Below are positions 28,261-37,550 of a DNA stretch of 64,000 nt, piece by piece. The position numbers and the translations under genes were made by a program. The notes beneath the pieces were generated by a model. It saw nothing but the letters and a program-made list of their open reading frames with translations, made no database searches and was not told the origin of the DNA. The DNA is taken from contig JBNKKH010000007.1 of assembly GCA_050291725.1 (NCBI GenBank), positions 15,756 through 79,755 on the forward strand, written 5' to 3'. This stretch comes from JAAGZL01 sp050291725 (GTDB lineage: Bacteria > Pseudomonadota > Gammaproteobacteria > Chromatiales > Chromatiaceae). Numbering within the stretch: position 1 is the first letter of the stretch; every line of letters starts with the position of its first letter.

Positions 28261-28628
28261 CCCAAGGCCGCCAGTTCTCGTTCCAGAAATACTGGGTCGC
28301 CTAGATTAAGTTCCAGCAGGCGACGCAGGTTGGTAATGCTGTCCATATCTATATGCTCACAGTGCAAACCAATTCGGTCTTCCTCGGTATGGGCTACCTC
28401 AGCCTGCATCAGAATGGAGAAGGCCTCTTCTTGATCCAGGGTTATAGAGATGGTTACTTTCTCACCAGTAGCCGCGGACCAGTGTTTTGGTCTCTCTATT
28501 AAGGCGCCGTTTAGGGATATATCGATCAGCTTTGCGGATATTCCCCCTGAGTCTCCTTCAATTCTGGTGTCGGCATCGAACAGTACGCGCTGAAATTGAC
28601 GTCTATTCTCGCTGTTATCACTAGTCAT
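28257..28628 (-). CDS. PilZ-domain protein (c-di-GMP receptor candidate)
   Basis: A 123-residue single-domain protein. It shows RRQFQR near the N-terminus and DISLNGALIE about 25 residues later, the two halves of the PilZ c-di-GMP site (RxxxR and D/NxSxxG). It probably transmits c-di-GMP level to motility or attachment, in line with the flagellar regulators a few kilobases away. It is convergent with, and overlaps by four bases, the ABM-like gene. Confidence 0.85.
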   Translation of the reverse strand: MTSDNSENRRQFQRVLFDADTRIEGDSGGISAKLIDISLNGALIERPKHWSAATGEKVTISITLDQEEAFSILMQAEVAHTEEDRIGLHCEHIDMDSITNLRRLLELNLGDPVFLERELAALG

Positions 28629-28729
28629 TAGCTGGATCCCCTTAACTGTATGATTATTTGTATATTATAAACCATAAGCCTGCTGGTTAGTGGTCACAGC
28701 AGGAATAACGCAATAAGACTTAAGGCCTA

Positions 28730-29119
28730 TTAAATGGCTATATCGGCAGCTGAAGAGTTTCCTTGATGAAATTTCATCTCTATGCCGTCTATTTCTATCA
28801 TTGTTCCATCAGAGAGCTGGACCGTCGCATCACCCGTAGGCTCGCCGTTTACTAATGGAAATGTCTTGCCTTCCAGCGGGGTAAGAAAATAGCCCTGATC
28901 ACCTCGATTAGCTACTACAACGCAGGATTTGCCTGATAGCCCTAGACGGGTCATAGAGCGGTTGAGAATAATTATGCGGCCAATGTGTTCACCCTTTACA
29001 ACTTGCACAAAACCAGTTGGTAGCGCATCCAGGTCACGCATAATGGCATCAAATGATGTTCCATTTGGGATCGGTTTCTGTCCCGGGGCTGGATGTCTAT
29101 TTTCAGGTTTATCTTTCAT
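28730..29119 (-). CDS. FHA-domain protein
   Basis: A 129-residue protein with a Pro-rich start and then an FHA-like beta-sandwich. GRIIILNRSMTRLGLSGKSCVVVANRGDQGYFLTPLEG holds the 'G…R..iGr.….i' core and a 'vNG' turn follows (PLVNGEPTG). FHA domains bind phosphothreonine. The canonical Ser/His of the binding loop is not clear, so phospho-binding is uncertain. It is in the same direction as the PilZ gene, 101 bases away. Confidence 0.65.
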   Translation of the reverse strand: MKDKPENRHPAPGQKPIPNGTSFDAIMRDLDALPTGFVQVVKGEHIGRIIILNRSMTRLGLSGKSCVVVANRGDQGYFLTPLEGKTFPLVNGEPTGDATVQLSDGTMIEIDGIEMKFHQGNSSAADIAI

Positions 29120-29197
29120 TGCTGGTTGAATCAGGTTTGTAGCCCTGTTTAGGAATTATTTTCATAAAGAGAGTATAGCTTTTTAGATTTTTCTAAT

Positions 29198-30478
29198 TCA
29201 ATCGTCGAGAGGCTGTTTTTTGCGCTTATCTGGCCAAATTTTGATCATCTTCACAGCGTTGTCATGAGTTTGTAGCACTTCGATCGGGTAGCCTTCAAGT
29301 AAGAGCGATGTTCCCGGTTTTGGTATGGTCTCTAAATATTCGATGATAAGGCCGTTTATGGTTCTAGGTCCGTCTTCAGAAAGCTCCCATTTGAACGCTT
29401 TGACCAACTCTCGCACTTCAGCACTACCTGCCACCAGGAAGCTGCCGTCATCCTGAGGATGCACCTCTAGGATGCTGTCTGAAGGGTCGGTAGTGAATTC
29501 GCCTACTATCTCTTCTAGCACGTCAGCCAGAGTAACCAGACCCAGAAGGTCACCATACTCATCAACTATCAGACCGAAGCCTTTCTTCTCACGCTGAAAG
29601 TTAAGCAGCTGTCTATTGAGTGGTGTGCCTTCTGGTATGAAATATGGATCTTCTGCAATCTCTCTAATCTTCTCTCTGGTCAGCTCTCCTTGGGTGAGGG
29701 CAACCATAGCGTTGCGAATGTGAATAACCCCTACTAGATTATCAATGCCGTTGTCGAAGACCAATATTCTGGTATAGAAGCCGTTCTGTAGCTGGGCGAT
29801 GATATCCTCTATGCTGTCTTCGAGGTCTATCCCACCTAACTCATTGCGTGGGATCATAATATCTTCAACGGTTGCGTTTTCTAGATCTAATATGCTGAGC
29901 AGCATCTTTTGATGGCGCTTGGGTACCATAGAGCCAGCTTCAGCTACCACTGTGCGTAGCTCATCCTGACTCAAGTGCTGATCTTGAATTATCTCAGGGG
30001 ATATTCCGAACCATTTCAGCATTCCATTGGTAATACTGTTCACTATCCAGATCAATGGGTAGAGGATTTTCAGCAGTGGCTTGTAAATAAAAGCAGCGGG
30101 AAAGGCCAGTTTTTCTGGATGTACCGCCGCCAGGGTCTTTGGCGTTACCTCGGCAAATATCAGAATAACCAGGGTTAGGAGGCCAGCAGCAACCGCTATT
30201 GAGCCTTCACCCCCCACTCTTATGGCAATGATTGTGGCCAGGGAAGATGCCAGGATATTAACGAAGTTGTTTCCCAGCAGGATCAGGCCAATCAGGCGAT
30301 CTGGCCTCTTTAGCAGGTTATGGGCTCTAATCGCCCCGGGATGGCCGCTGTTTTTCATATGCCGCAGACGATAGCGGTTAATGGTCATTAGGGCAGTTTC
30401 AGAGCCGGAGAAAAAGGCCGACAATAGAATAAGAAGAGCCAGCATGCCAAATAACATGCTTAATGGGATATCGTTCAT
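29198..30478 (-). CDS. HlyC/CorC-family membrane protein (CNNM/DUF21, CBS pair, CorC domain)
   Basis: A 426-residue inner-membrane protein. Residues 1-190 hold the DUF21/CNNM transmembrane region (LLILLSAFFSGSETALMTINR). Two CBS domains follow (about 205-330; VEDIMIPRNELGGID, GFGLIVDEYGDLLGLVTL) and then a CorC_HlyC domain. This architecture matches YfjD/CorB, linked to magnesium and cobalt efflux. It is divergent from the PilZ-like gene before fleQ. Confidence 0.9.
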   Translation of the reverse strand: MNDIPLSMLFGMLALLILLSAFFSGSETALMTINRYRLRHMKNSGHPGAIRAHNLLKRPDRLIGLILLGNNFVNILASSLATIIAIRVGGEGSIAVAAGLLTLVILIFAEVTPKTLAAVHPEKLAFPAAFIYKPLLKILYPLIWIVNSITNGMLKWFGISPEIIQDQHLSQDELRTVVAEAGSMVPKRHQKMLLSILDLENATVEDIMIPRNELGGIDLEDSIEDIIAQLQNGFYTRILVFDNGIDNLVGVIHIRNAMVALTQGELTREKIREIAEDPYFIPEGTPLNRQLLNFQREKKGFGLIVDEYGDLLGLVTLADVLEEIVGEFTTDPSDSILEVHPQDDGSFLVAGSAEVRELVKAFKWELSEDGPRTINGLIIEYLETIPKPGTSLLLEGYPIEVLQTHDNAVKMIKIWPDKRKKQPLDD

Positions 30479-30570
30479 AGTGTGGGCTGGCTCTGGAACT
30501 CCTATAATCTCTGATGTACCTTCTTTCTATGATGCTACCACCGATCTGTCAAGTAGACACCGAGGAATAG

Positions 30571-31134
30571 ATGAAAAATTCTGAAACAAGCCAACTTTCT
30601 AACAGCCTGGCATATGAGGATATGTTGCCGCTCTCCTGGGAGGTTATGGATGAGGGATCACAAGCTATTAACCTCGCCAGAGTTGCAGAGCAAAATGAGC
30701 ATGTGCTGCACTGCATTAACCTGTTGAGTGATCAAATAACGGAGAAAGTCGATGATGAGTCTGAGACAGAATCCGCATTGCTCAGATTAGAGGCAAAGGT
30801 AAATTTAATTCTAGAGATGCTATCAAAGCTGGCAGGCGAGAGAGATGATATTCCCCAGCCTGTTCAAGTAAGAGTTGCAGCTACAGGAATAGAGTGGATC
30901 TGTATGGAGCGGCAGCCAGCAGAAGGGGATAGGATATGGATCCAGCTCCATATAGATAACCGGGTGCCTGAGGCCGTGTGCTTGGCAGCGCAGGTAGAAG
31001 CGGTTGCAGCAGCAAGCTCTGGTGCTGTGGTTTTTGCCAGGTTTGAGGGTATTGGGAGTGGGGTGCAGGATCAGTTGGAAAAGCTGATTTTTCGTCATCA
31101 CCGCCGTATGGTTGCCCAGTCTAAATTGAAATAG
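30571..31134 (+). CDS. PilZ-like protein upstream of fleQ
   Basis: A 187-residue cytoplasmic protein. A long N-terminal helical part (about 1-95, heptad-rich, LLRLEAKVNLILEMLSKLAGE) precedes a beta-rich C-terminal domain (VRVAATGIEWICMERQPAEGDRIWIQLHI…RFEGI). This matches the atypical, helix-tetramerised PilZ proteins found next to fleQ in Xanthomonas and relatives. Canonical RxxxR and DxSxxG residues are not evident, so c-di-GMP binding is doubtful. It is probably linked to flagellar control by position. Confidence 0.55.
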   Translation: MKNSETSQLSNSLAYEDMLPLSWEVMDEGSQAINLARVAEQNEHVLHCINLLSDQITEKVDDESETESALLRLEAKVNLILEMLSKLAGERDDIPQPVQVRVAATGIEWICMERQPAEGDRIWIQLHIDNRVPEAVCLAAQVEAVAAASSGAVVFARFEGIGSGVQDQLEKLIFRHHRRMVAQSKLK

Positions 31135-31136
31135 GC

Positions 31137-31158
31137 TAGGGCCTGTTAACAGGTCCTA
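31137..31158. other. Hairpin after the PilZ-like gene
   Basis: TAGGGCCTG, loop TTAA, CAGGTCCTA: a 9-bp stem with one G-T pair, just after the stop. No T-tract follows, so termination is not assured. Confidence 0.5.
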
Positions 31159-31228
31159 ACAAGAAGTAAATTCCTAAATACGCTGAATTCAATATAGTTA
31201 CGTCGCAGCTGTGTAATATGACGTTATT

Positions 31229-31257
31229 TTGACATGCGCGTAATATAGTGCTTTACT
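31229..31257 (+). promoter_or_regulatory. Candidate sigma-70 promoter of fleQ
   Basis: A perfect TTGACA at 31229-31234, a 17-base spacer and a weak -10 hexamer TTTACT at 31252-31257, about 55 bases before the fleQ ATG. Confidence 0.45.
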
Positions 31258-31310
31258 CTGCAGTGTCGACCAACTCCTAATATTCAGGATTAAAAAGAGA
31301 TCTTAACTCT

Positions 31311-32762
31311 ATGTCTGAACTGGCTAAATCAGATCGCACACACGGTTGTGGAAAAGTGCTGCTACTTGATAGCGATGAATCTAGAATCAGCTATCTGAGG
31401 AGCATTTTGGAATTTGTAGATTACTCCCTATTGGCAGACGACGATGTTGATTCCATTGAAGAGCATTTAAAAGATAAATATACAGCCATTATGCTCACTT
31501 CCGCCATAAGTGATGAAGAGTGTGATAGGTTGTCCAGCAAGCTTAATGAGGTAGAGAACGCTCCAGCGCTGTTTTTGCTGCAAGAAGATGGCAAGCCGAA
31601 GAGAAAGAGACCATCCCACAACGGTGTGCTGGGTGAAATCTCTTTGCCTACTAGCTATACGGCCTTGATGAATGCCCTGTCACGGGCAAATCTGTATATG
31701 GAGAATCAGATTGAAGGGGAGAGCACCTTAAGGAGGCTGGAGCTATTCCGCAGTTTTTCCGGCAACAGCCGCGCTACCAGACAAATTAATCGTATGATTG
31801 AACAGGTAGCGGATTCAGATGCCACTGTGCTCATACTCGGCGAATCAGGTACGGGTAAAGAGGTTGTAGCCCGTAAACTCCATTTTCACTCTAATCGTCG
31901 TGGCAAGCCCTTTGTACCGGTTAACTGTGGCGCCATTCCTGCCGATCTATTAGAGAGTGAGCTGTTTGGTCACGAGAAGGGCGCATTTACCGGTGCGATT
32001 AATAGCAGACAAGGCAGATTTGAAATGGCCGAAGGCGGTACCCTGTTCCTGGATGAGATAGGGGATATGAGCCTTCCCATGCAGGTGAAGATTCTACGGG
32101 TGCTGCAGGAGAGGGCATTTGAACGGGTAGGCAGCAACAAGACTATTAAGTGTAGCGTGCGTATTATTGCCGCCACCCACCGTAATCTGGAGCAGTTGAT
32201 AGAAGAGGGCGGTTTTCGTGAGGACCTATACTACCGTTTGAATGTTTTTCCCATTGAGGTGCCTCCACTGCGTGAGAGGGTGGAAGATATTGCAGTATTG
32301 GTAAACGACCTTATCTCCAGGATAGAGACAGAAAAGCGCGGATCGGTGCGGCTTACACCTGGGGCAGTAGCTGCCCTGTCTCACTATAAGTGGCCTGGCA
32401 ATGTGCGAGAGCTGGCCAATCTGATAGAGCGTCTGGCTATTCTCTATCCATATGGGGTGGTGGATGTAAAAGATCTTCCAGAGAAGTTTAGAGAGGGCAT
32501 AGATGTGCCTGGGGGAGGAGATGATTACACCATGCCTATAGTAACCATGCCGGGAGATGAGCCAGGAACCATAAGTTCCGGACCGAGACTTCCCAAAGAC
32601 GGGATTGATCTTAAGTCCCATCTTAGCGATTTGGAGCTATCTCTTATTAAGCAGGCTTTGCATGAGTCAGATGGAGTGGTGGCCCATGCTGCCAAGGCGC
32701 TGAAAATGCGCCGTACCACCCTGGTGGAAAAATTACGTAAATATGGCATTCAGAGGGCTTAA
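31311..32762 (+). CDS. fleQ: Sigma-54-dependent master flagellar regulator FleQ
   Basis: A 483-residue enhancer-binding protein at the top of the polar flagellar hierarchy. It has an N-terminal degenerate receiver (about 12-125), an AAA+ domain with GESGTGKEVVARKLH (Walker A), GAFTGA (sigma-54 contact loop) and LFLDEIGDM (Walker B), and a C-terminal Fis-type HTH (VAHAAKALKMRRTTLVEKLRKYG). In Pseudomonas FleQ also binds c-di-GMP. Its own promoter looks sigma-70-type, while fleSR downstream has a sigma-54 promoter, matching the known cascade. Confidence 0.93.
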   Translation: MSELAKSDRTHGCGKVLLLDSDESRISYLRSILEFVDYSLLADDDVDSIEEHLKDKYTAIMLTSAISDEECDRLSSKLNEVENAPALFLLQEDGKPKRKRPSHNGVLGEISLPTSYTALMNALSRANLYMENQIEGESTLRRLELFRSFSGNSRATRQINRMIEQVADSDATVLILGESGTGKEVVARKLHFHSNRRGKPFVPVNCGAIPADLLESELFGHEKGAFTGAINSRQGRFEMAEGGTLFLDEIGDMSLPMQVKILRVLQERAFERVGSNKTIKCSVRIIAATHRNLEQLIEEGGFREDLYYRLNVFPIEVPPLRERVEDIAVLVNDLISRIETEKRGSVRLTPGAVAALSHYKWPGNVRELANLIERLAILYPYGVVDVKDLPEKFREGIDVPGGGDDYTMPIVTMPGDEPGTISSGPRLPKDGIDLKSHLSDLELSLIKQALHESDGVVAHAAKALKMRRTTLVEKLRKYGIQRA

Positions 32763-32832
32763 ATCAAGTCATATATTTGACTCTGAAAAATAAAGCATTC
32801 GTAACATATTGTTAAATAAAGAATAAAAAAAC

Positions 32833-32848
32833 GGGCACACATATTGCA
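32833..32848 (+). promoter_or_regulatory. Sigma-54 promoter of fleSR
   Basis: GGGCAC-N5-TTGCA matches the -24/-12 consensus (TGGCAC-N5-TTGCA) with one mismatch and exact GG-N10-GC spacing, 47 bases before the fleS ATG. It would be activated by FleQ. Confidence 0.88.
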
Positions 32849-32894
32849 ATTACCTGATTGAATCGAAACTTGAGTGTTCAATTGGTAGGGTAAT

Positions 32895-34133
32895 ATGCAG
32901 ACATCAGGCGGAAATCCGCTCAATCAGCAACAACTTGAAGATGCCTTTCAGGCATTTAATCAGGTATCTGAGCAACTGGTAGGCTCCTACCAGCAACTCC
33001 AGGAGCAGGTTACCCATCTTAGTTCAGAGTTGGCAGTAGCCAGGTCTGAGCGCATGCGCCAACTGGCGGAAAAAGAGCTACTGGCTAATCGTCTCAGCCA
33101 ACTGTTGGATGCACTTCCGGCTGCTGTGGTGGTGCTGGATGGAGAGGATAGGGTAGAACAGTTCAATCCCGCAGCCTCAGACCTGTTTAGCTCTATCCAG
33201 GCCGGACTAACCTGGAGCCAAATCTACCAGGCAAACTTCAAATCCAAGCAGAATAGTAAAGAGCAGACTCTTACCAGTGGTCGTCTGGTCACTATGACTG
33301 AGCGTAAACTCGATGCAGATAATGGCCGTATTCTACTTATACTGGACATAACTGAGATGCGTGAACTACAGGAGCGACTTAATCGTAGGCAGCGTCTTAG
33401 CACCATGGGTAAGATGGCAGCCCAACTAGCCCATCAGATTCGTACACCTCTCTCATCAGCACTGCTTTACGCCTCCCATCTAAGTAACTCAGAGCTGGAA
33501 CCAGAGCGGCGCGAAAGATTCTCCGAAAGGATCAAAGTGAGCCTGCAGCTTATGGAGCGCCAGATTAATGACATGCTGGCTTTTACCAGGGGTGGTAAAT
33601 ACTCTCCAGAGCTATTTGATTTAATTCCGCTGTTGGAAGATACCATTCAGATGCTGGATCCCGGACTGAAGAAAAGCGGTGCAGATTTCGAATTTAACAA
33701 CAGCATACCTGGGCGCTGCATAATTTCTGGTAATCGTGATGCTCTGCAAGGGGCTATTATGAATATCGCTACCAACTCACTGAAACATGCTGGAGAAGGT
33801 TTGAAACTGTCCATGGAGTTGAAGCAGACCAGCGATAAAACTCTTAGTCTGACTATCAGTGACAGTGGTCCAGGCATTCCCCAAGATATACAAGATAAGG
33901 TGTTCGATCCTTTCTTTACCACCAGCAGCAGCGGCACCGGCCTTGGTCTGGCGGTGGTTCAAGCGGTGATTCTGGACCATAACGGCAAGATCGCTTTAGC
34001 TGATAAAGAGAGCAGCGGCGCAAGTTTCTGCATAGATCTTCCCAAGATTCCTTTACCAGAAAACTCTTCATCGACCCCAGATAAGGTCGATAGCAAAAAG
34101 TTATTACCAATTCTCCGGAGGGCTGCAGTATGA
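32895..34133 (+). CDS. fleS: Flagellar sensor histidine kinase FleS (FlrB)
   Basis: A 412-residue cytoplasmic kinase without membrane helices. A coiled N-terminus (about 10-75) is followed by a PAS domain (LLDALPAAVVVLDGEDRVEQFNPAASDLF). The HisKA motif is QLAHQIRTPLSSALLY. The ATPase boxes are intact (N-box IATNSLKHA, SDSGPGIPQ, SSGTGLGLAVVQAV). It phosphorylates FleR, whose gene overlaps it by four bases. Confidence 0.92.
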   Translation: MQTSGGNPLNQQQLEDAFQAFNQVSEQLVGSYQQLQEQVTHLSSELAVARSERMRQLAEKELLANRLSQLLDALPAAVVVLDGEDRVEQFNPAASDLFSSIQAGLTWSQIYQANFKSKQNSKEQTLTSGRLVTMTERKLDADNGRILLILDITEMRELQERLNRRQRLSTMGKMAAQLAHQIRTPLSSALLYASHLSNSELEPERRERFSERIKVSLQLMERQINDMLAFTRGGKYSPELFDLIPLLEDTIQMLDPGLKKSGADFEFNNSIPGRCIISGNRDALQGAIMNIATNSLKHAGEGLKLSMELKQTSDKTLSLTISDSGPGIPQDIQDKVFDPFFTTSSSGTGLGLAVVQAVILDHNGKIALADKESSGASFCIDLPKIPLPENSSSTPDKVDSKKLLPILRRAAV

Positions 34134-35467
34134 GCCAAGCGACCGTTTTAGTAGCAGAAGATGATCCAACACTGCGGGAAGCGCTGTGTGAAACACTAGA
34201 GCTTGCTGGATATCAGGTAGAGTCGGCAAGTGATGGCCAATCTGCCCTAGAAATTATGCAGCATAAATCTGTGGGCATGGTGGTGAGCGATGTACAGATG
34301 CGCCCCATGGATGGACACGAGCTCATGACGCAAGTGAAAAACATATACCCATCTATCCCGGTTCTGCTTATGACTGCCTACGGCAATATCGAAAAGGCGG
34401 TATCGGCCATGCGTGATGGGGCTGTTGACTATCTAGCTAAGCCATTTGAAGCCAAGATGTTGGTAGAGAAGGTAGAGCAGGCAGTTTTGAATCTGGATCA
34501 GGACGCAGAACATGAAGGCGTGGTCGCCGACGATAGCAAATCACGCAAACTCCTGGAGCTGGCCAAAAAGGTAGCCAGCAGTGATGTAACCGTAATGATT
34601 GGAGGAGAGAGCGGGACCGGTAAAGAGGTGTTCGCTCAATATATTCATCGCAATTCGAATCGGGCCAACGGTCCTTTTATTGCTATTAACTGTGCTGCCA
34701 TCCCGGACAATATGTTGGAGGCGGTGCTGTTTGGTTATGAGAAAGGAGCTTACACCGGCGCCCATAATTCCGCTCCAGGCAAGTTTGAGCAGGCCCAAGG
34801 TGGGACTCTGCTGCTAGACGAGATATCGGAGATGAGCCTGAATCTACAGGCCAAGCTACTGCGGGTACTGCAGGAGCGTGAGGTAGAGCGTCTGGGTGGA
34901 CGCAAGATGATCCCGCTGGATGTAAGAGTATTGGCAACTTCCAACAGAATACTGCGGGAAGAGGTGTCGGCCGGACGTTTCCGGGAAGATCTGTTCTTCC
35001 GTCTCAATGTATTTCCACTATATCTGGAGCCGCTACGCAGGCGTACTCAGGACATTATTCCCTTGGCAGAACTATTTCTGAATCGACACTGCGAAAAGCA
35101 GGGTGTAACCGGAAAGAAGCTGAGTAAAGAGGCACAAAAGGTGTTGATTTCCCACTCTTGGCCAGGGAACGCCAGGGAGTTGGATAACGTCATGCAGCGT
35201 GCGTTGATTCTGAATAGCGGAAACGAGATAAGCAAGGATGACCTCGCTTTCATTGAAGAGTCAGGAACACCAGAGCCAGAACATGATGCGAGCAAAGGTA
35301 GGCTGAATGAAGATCTGCGTTCTGTAGAGGAACAGATGATTTTAGATACTCTGCGGGACGAGAACGGAAGCCGCAAAAACACAGCGGCTAAGCTGGGCAT
35401 CAGCCAGAGGACTCTGCGCTATAAAATAGCGCGCTTGCGTGATGCTGGGGTTCCAATTCCTCACTAA
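34130..35467 (+). CDS. fleR: Flagellar response regulator FleR (FlrC), sigma-54 activator
   Basis: A 445-residue NtrC-type regulator. The receiver domain (VLVAEDDPTLREALCETLEL; phospho-acceptor Asp in VVSDVQMRPMDG) is followed by an AAA+ domain (GESGTGKEVFAQYIH, GAYTGA, LLLDEISEM) and a Fis-like HTH (NTAAKLGISQRTLRYKIARLR). It activates class III flagellar genes such as fliE, 62 bases downstream. Confidence 0.93.
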   Translation: MSQATVLVAEDDPTLREALCETLELAGYQVESASDGQSALEIMQHKSVGMVVSDVQMRPMDGHELMTQVKNIYPSIPVLLMTAYGNIEKAVSAMRDGAVDYLAKPFEAKMLVEKVEQAVLNLDQDAEHEGVVADDSKSRKLLELAKKVASSDVTVMIGGESGTGKEVFAQYIHRNSNRANGPFIAINCAAIPDNMLEAVLFGYEKGAYTGAHNSAPGKFEQAQGGTLLLDEISEMSLNLQAKLLRVLQEREVERLGGRKMIPLDVRVLATSNRILREEVSAGRFREDLFFRLNVFPLYLEPLRRRTQDIIPLAELFLNRHCEKQGVTGKKLSKEAQKVLISHSWPGNARELDNVMQRALILNSGNEISKDDLAFIEESGTPEPEHDASKGRLNEDLRSVEEQMILDTLRDENGSRKNTAAKLGISQRTLRYKIARLRDAGVPIPH

Positions 35468-35468
35468 A

Positions 35469-35486
35469 TTGGTGTGAAAACTGCAT
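35469..35486 (+). promoter_or_regulatory. Weak candidate sigma-54 promoter of fliE
   Basis: TTGGTGTGAAAACTGCAT keeps GG and GC at the exact N10 spacing and TTGG/TGCAT ends, but it lacks the usual CAC. It starts two bases after the fleR stop and 61 bases before fliE, where a FleR- or FleQ-driven promoter is expected. Confidence 0.45.
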
Positions 35487-35529
35487 ATTTACTATAGATG
35501 AGATTAAGTTTAGACAGAGTGGTGAAAAT

Positions 35530-35853
35530 ATGAGCACTTCAAACATAGATCAGGTATTAGCGCAGATGCGGGTTATGGCAGCTCAGGCTGGAGCTGGAGC
35601 TCAGCCAGTACGCCCTGAAGAGAGTGCCGGAAACGATTTTAGCAATTTGTTGAAACAATCAATTGATAATGTGAATGAGGTGCAACAGGAAGCTGGTGCC
35701 ATGAAAACGGCGTTTGAAACTGGCCAGGGAGATGTGGATCTGGCGGAGGTTATGATTGCAGTGCAGAAATCGAGTCTCTCCTTTGAAACCATGGTTCAGG
35801 TACGCAATAAGTTGGTGGATGCCTACAAAGATATAATGAATATGCCTATATAA
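35530..35853 (+). CDS. fliE: Flagellar hook-basal body protein FliE
   Basis: A 107-residue rod-junction protein between the MS ring and the proximal rod. The conserved C-terminus DVDLAEVMIAVQKSSLSFETMVQVRNKLVDAYKDIMNMPI is nearly standard. It is the first gene of the fliEFGHIJ operon. Confidence 0.96.
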   Translation: MSTSNIDQVLAQMRVMAAQAGAGAQPVRPEESAGNDFSNLLKQSIDNVNEVQQEAGAMKTAFETGQGDVDLAEVMIAVQKSSLSFETMVQVRNKLVDAYKDIMNMPI

Positions 35854-35906
35854 CCCATTGAATTCAAAGTTATATTATGATTAATACGAGGCGAGGTAAG
35901 CACTAA

Positions 35907-37550
35907 ATGGCTGATCAAGGAACAGTACAAGCCCCAAGCATAAGTTTGGCGAGTAATCCCATACTGCGACAGCTGATGATTATGATTAGTATCGCTGCTA
36001 GCGTGGCCCTTGGCGTAGCAGTGGTACTCTGGTCTCAGACCCCAAACTACAGTCTGCTGTACGGCAATCTCTCCCAGAGGGATGCAGGTGATGTGGTATC
36101 CGCTCTGGAGCAAGCTAATATCAAGTTTAAGGTCGATAACGCCACTGGCGCAGTACTGGTTCCCAGTAAGGACCTGTACGCTGCCAGGTTGAAGCTTGCC
36201 GGTGATGGCTTGCCGCGCGGTAACAATATGGGCTTTGAGCTGCTGCAACAGGAGACCAGTCTAGGAACCAGCAGGGCAGTGGAGGCCGCAAGATTTCATC
36301 GCGCCCTGGAGGGGGAATTGGCCCGTACCATATCCACGCTTTCACCAGTTCAGAGCGCCCGGGTACATTTGGCCACTCCTAAGCAGTCGGTGTTTGTGCG
36401 TAAGAAAAAGGAGCCCAGTGCATCAGTTGTAGTGAAACTATTCTCTGGACGTAACCTAGAGAAGTCCCAGGTAGCCTCAATTGTGCATCTAGTGGCGGCC
36501 AGTGTGCCGGAACTGGATTCTAGCAAGGTAACAGTTGTTGATCAGAAAGGAACACTGCTGAGTACCGATATGGATGCCCGGGAAATGATGCTTACGGCAA
36601 ACCAGTTTGAATACACCAGGAACTTAGAAAAGCACTACAGACAGCGCGTGGTAGATATACTAACTCCCTTCCTAGGGCAAGAGAATATCAGCGCTCAGGT
36701 GACAGCAGAAGTAGACTTTACCTTAACTGAACAGACTTCTGAGCGTTTCAACCCAGATATGCCTGCTCTCAGAAGCGAACAGGTGAACGAAGAGAGTAGC
36801 AAATTGTCTTCTGTACAGGGTGTTCCCGGTGCTATAAGCAATCAACCGCCGGCTGCTGGTACAGCTCCTGAAACCGCTGGAGGAGCAGCAGGTGCCGCTG
36901 GAGAAGGAGGGTCTCCTCTCAATAGCAGTAAACGGGCTACTCGTAACTATGAGCTGGACAAGACCATAAGTCATACCCGGCTTTCCGCAAGTAACCTGAA
37001 ACGTCTATCGGTTGCTGTGGTTGTGGACAACGTTGTAACCACTGCAGATGATGGAGCAGTGACCAGCAGGGAACGTACTCCAGAAGAGGTCAGCCGCATC
37101 AGTAGTCTGGTGAAAGAGGCAATAGGATTTAACGCCCAACGCGGCGACAGCGTGCGGGTGGTGAATGCTGCCTTCCAGATTCCAGAGCCACCAGCGGCCA
37201 TTCCAGAAATACCCATTTGGGAAGAGCCGTGGGTATGGGATGTTGCTAAACAGGTAGGTGGTCTGGCTCTGGTTCTGATACTAATATTTGTAGTGCTAAT
37301 GCCTACTCTGAAGAAGTTGATTGCCACCCAGCCAGTATATGCTCAAGCACAAGGTGGGGCTGGTATGCCGGTTCCGGTTGGGGCGGCACAGGGGGGAGGC
37401 TCTTATGTTGACCAAGAGACTGGAGAGGCTGTACAACTGCCAGGACCGGCAAAATATGAAGACACACTAAAGGCCGCTCGCCAGATGGTAAATGACGATC
37501 CTAAACGGGTTGCGCAAGTGGTAAAAAGTTGGGTAGCTGACGATGGCTGA
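35907..37550 (+). CDS. fliF: Flagellar MS-ring protein FliF
   Basis: A 547-residue inner-membrane ring protein. Transmembrane helices are near residues 22-42 (IMISIAASVALGVAVVLW) and 443-463 (VGGLALVLILIFVVLMPTL). The YscJ-type periplasmic domains lie between them (LYGNLSQRDAGDVVSAL; RVHLATPKQSVFVRKKKEPSASV), and a C-terminal FliG-binding tail follows. It overlaps fliG by eight bases. Confidence 0.96.
   Translation: MADQGTVQAPSISLASNPILRQLMIMISIAASVALGVAVVLWSQTPNYSLLYGNLSQRDAGDVVSALEQANIKFKVDNATGAVLVPSKDLYAARLKLAGDGLPRGNNMGFELLQQETSLGTSRAVEAARFHRALEGELARTISTLSPVQSARVHLATPKQSVFVRKKKEPSASVVVKLFSGRNLEKSQVASIVHLVAASVPELDSSKVTVVDQKGTLLSTDMDAREMMLTANQFEYTRNLEKHYRQRVVDILTPFLGQENISAQVTAEVDFTLTEQTSERFNPDMPALRSEQVNEESSKLSSVQGVPGAISNQPPAAGTAPETAGGAAGAAGEGGSPLNSSKRATRNYELDKTISHTRLSASNLKRLSVAVVVDNVVTTADDGAVTSRERTPEEVSRISSLVKEAIGFNAQRGDSVRVVNAAFQIPEPPAAIPEIPIWEEPWVWDVAKQVGGLALVLILIFVVLMPTLKKLIATQPVYAQAQGGAGMPVPVGAAQGGGSYVDQETGEAVQLPGPAKYEDTLKAARQMVNDDPKRVAQVVKSWVADDG

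Noticed and set aside
31137..31158. Firm terminator call after the PilZ-like gene
   Set aside because: The hairpin lacks a following T-tract, so it is listed only as a hairpin.
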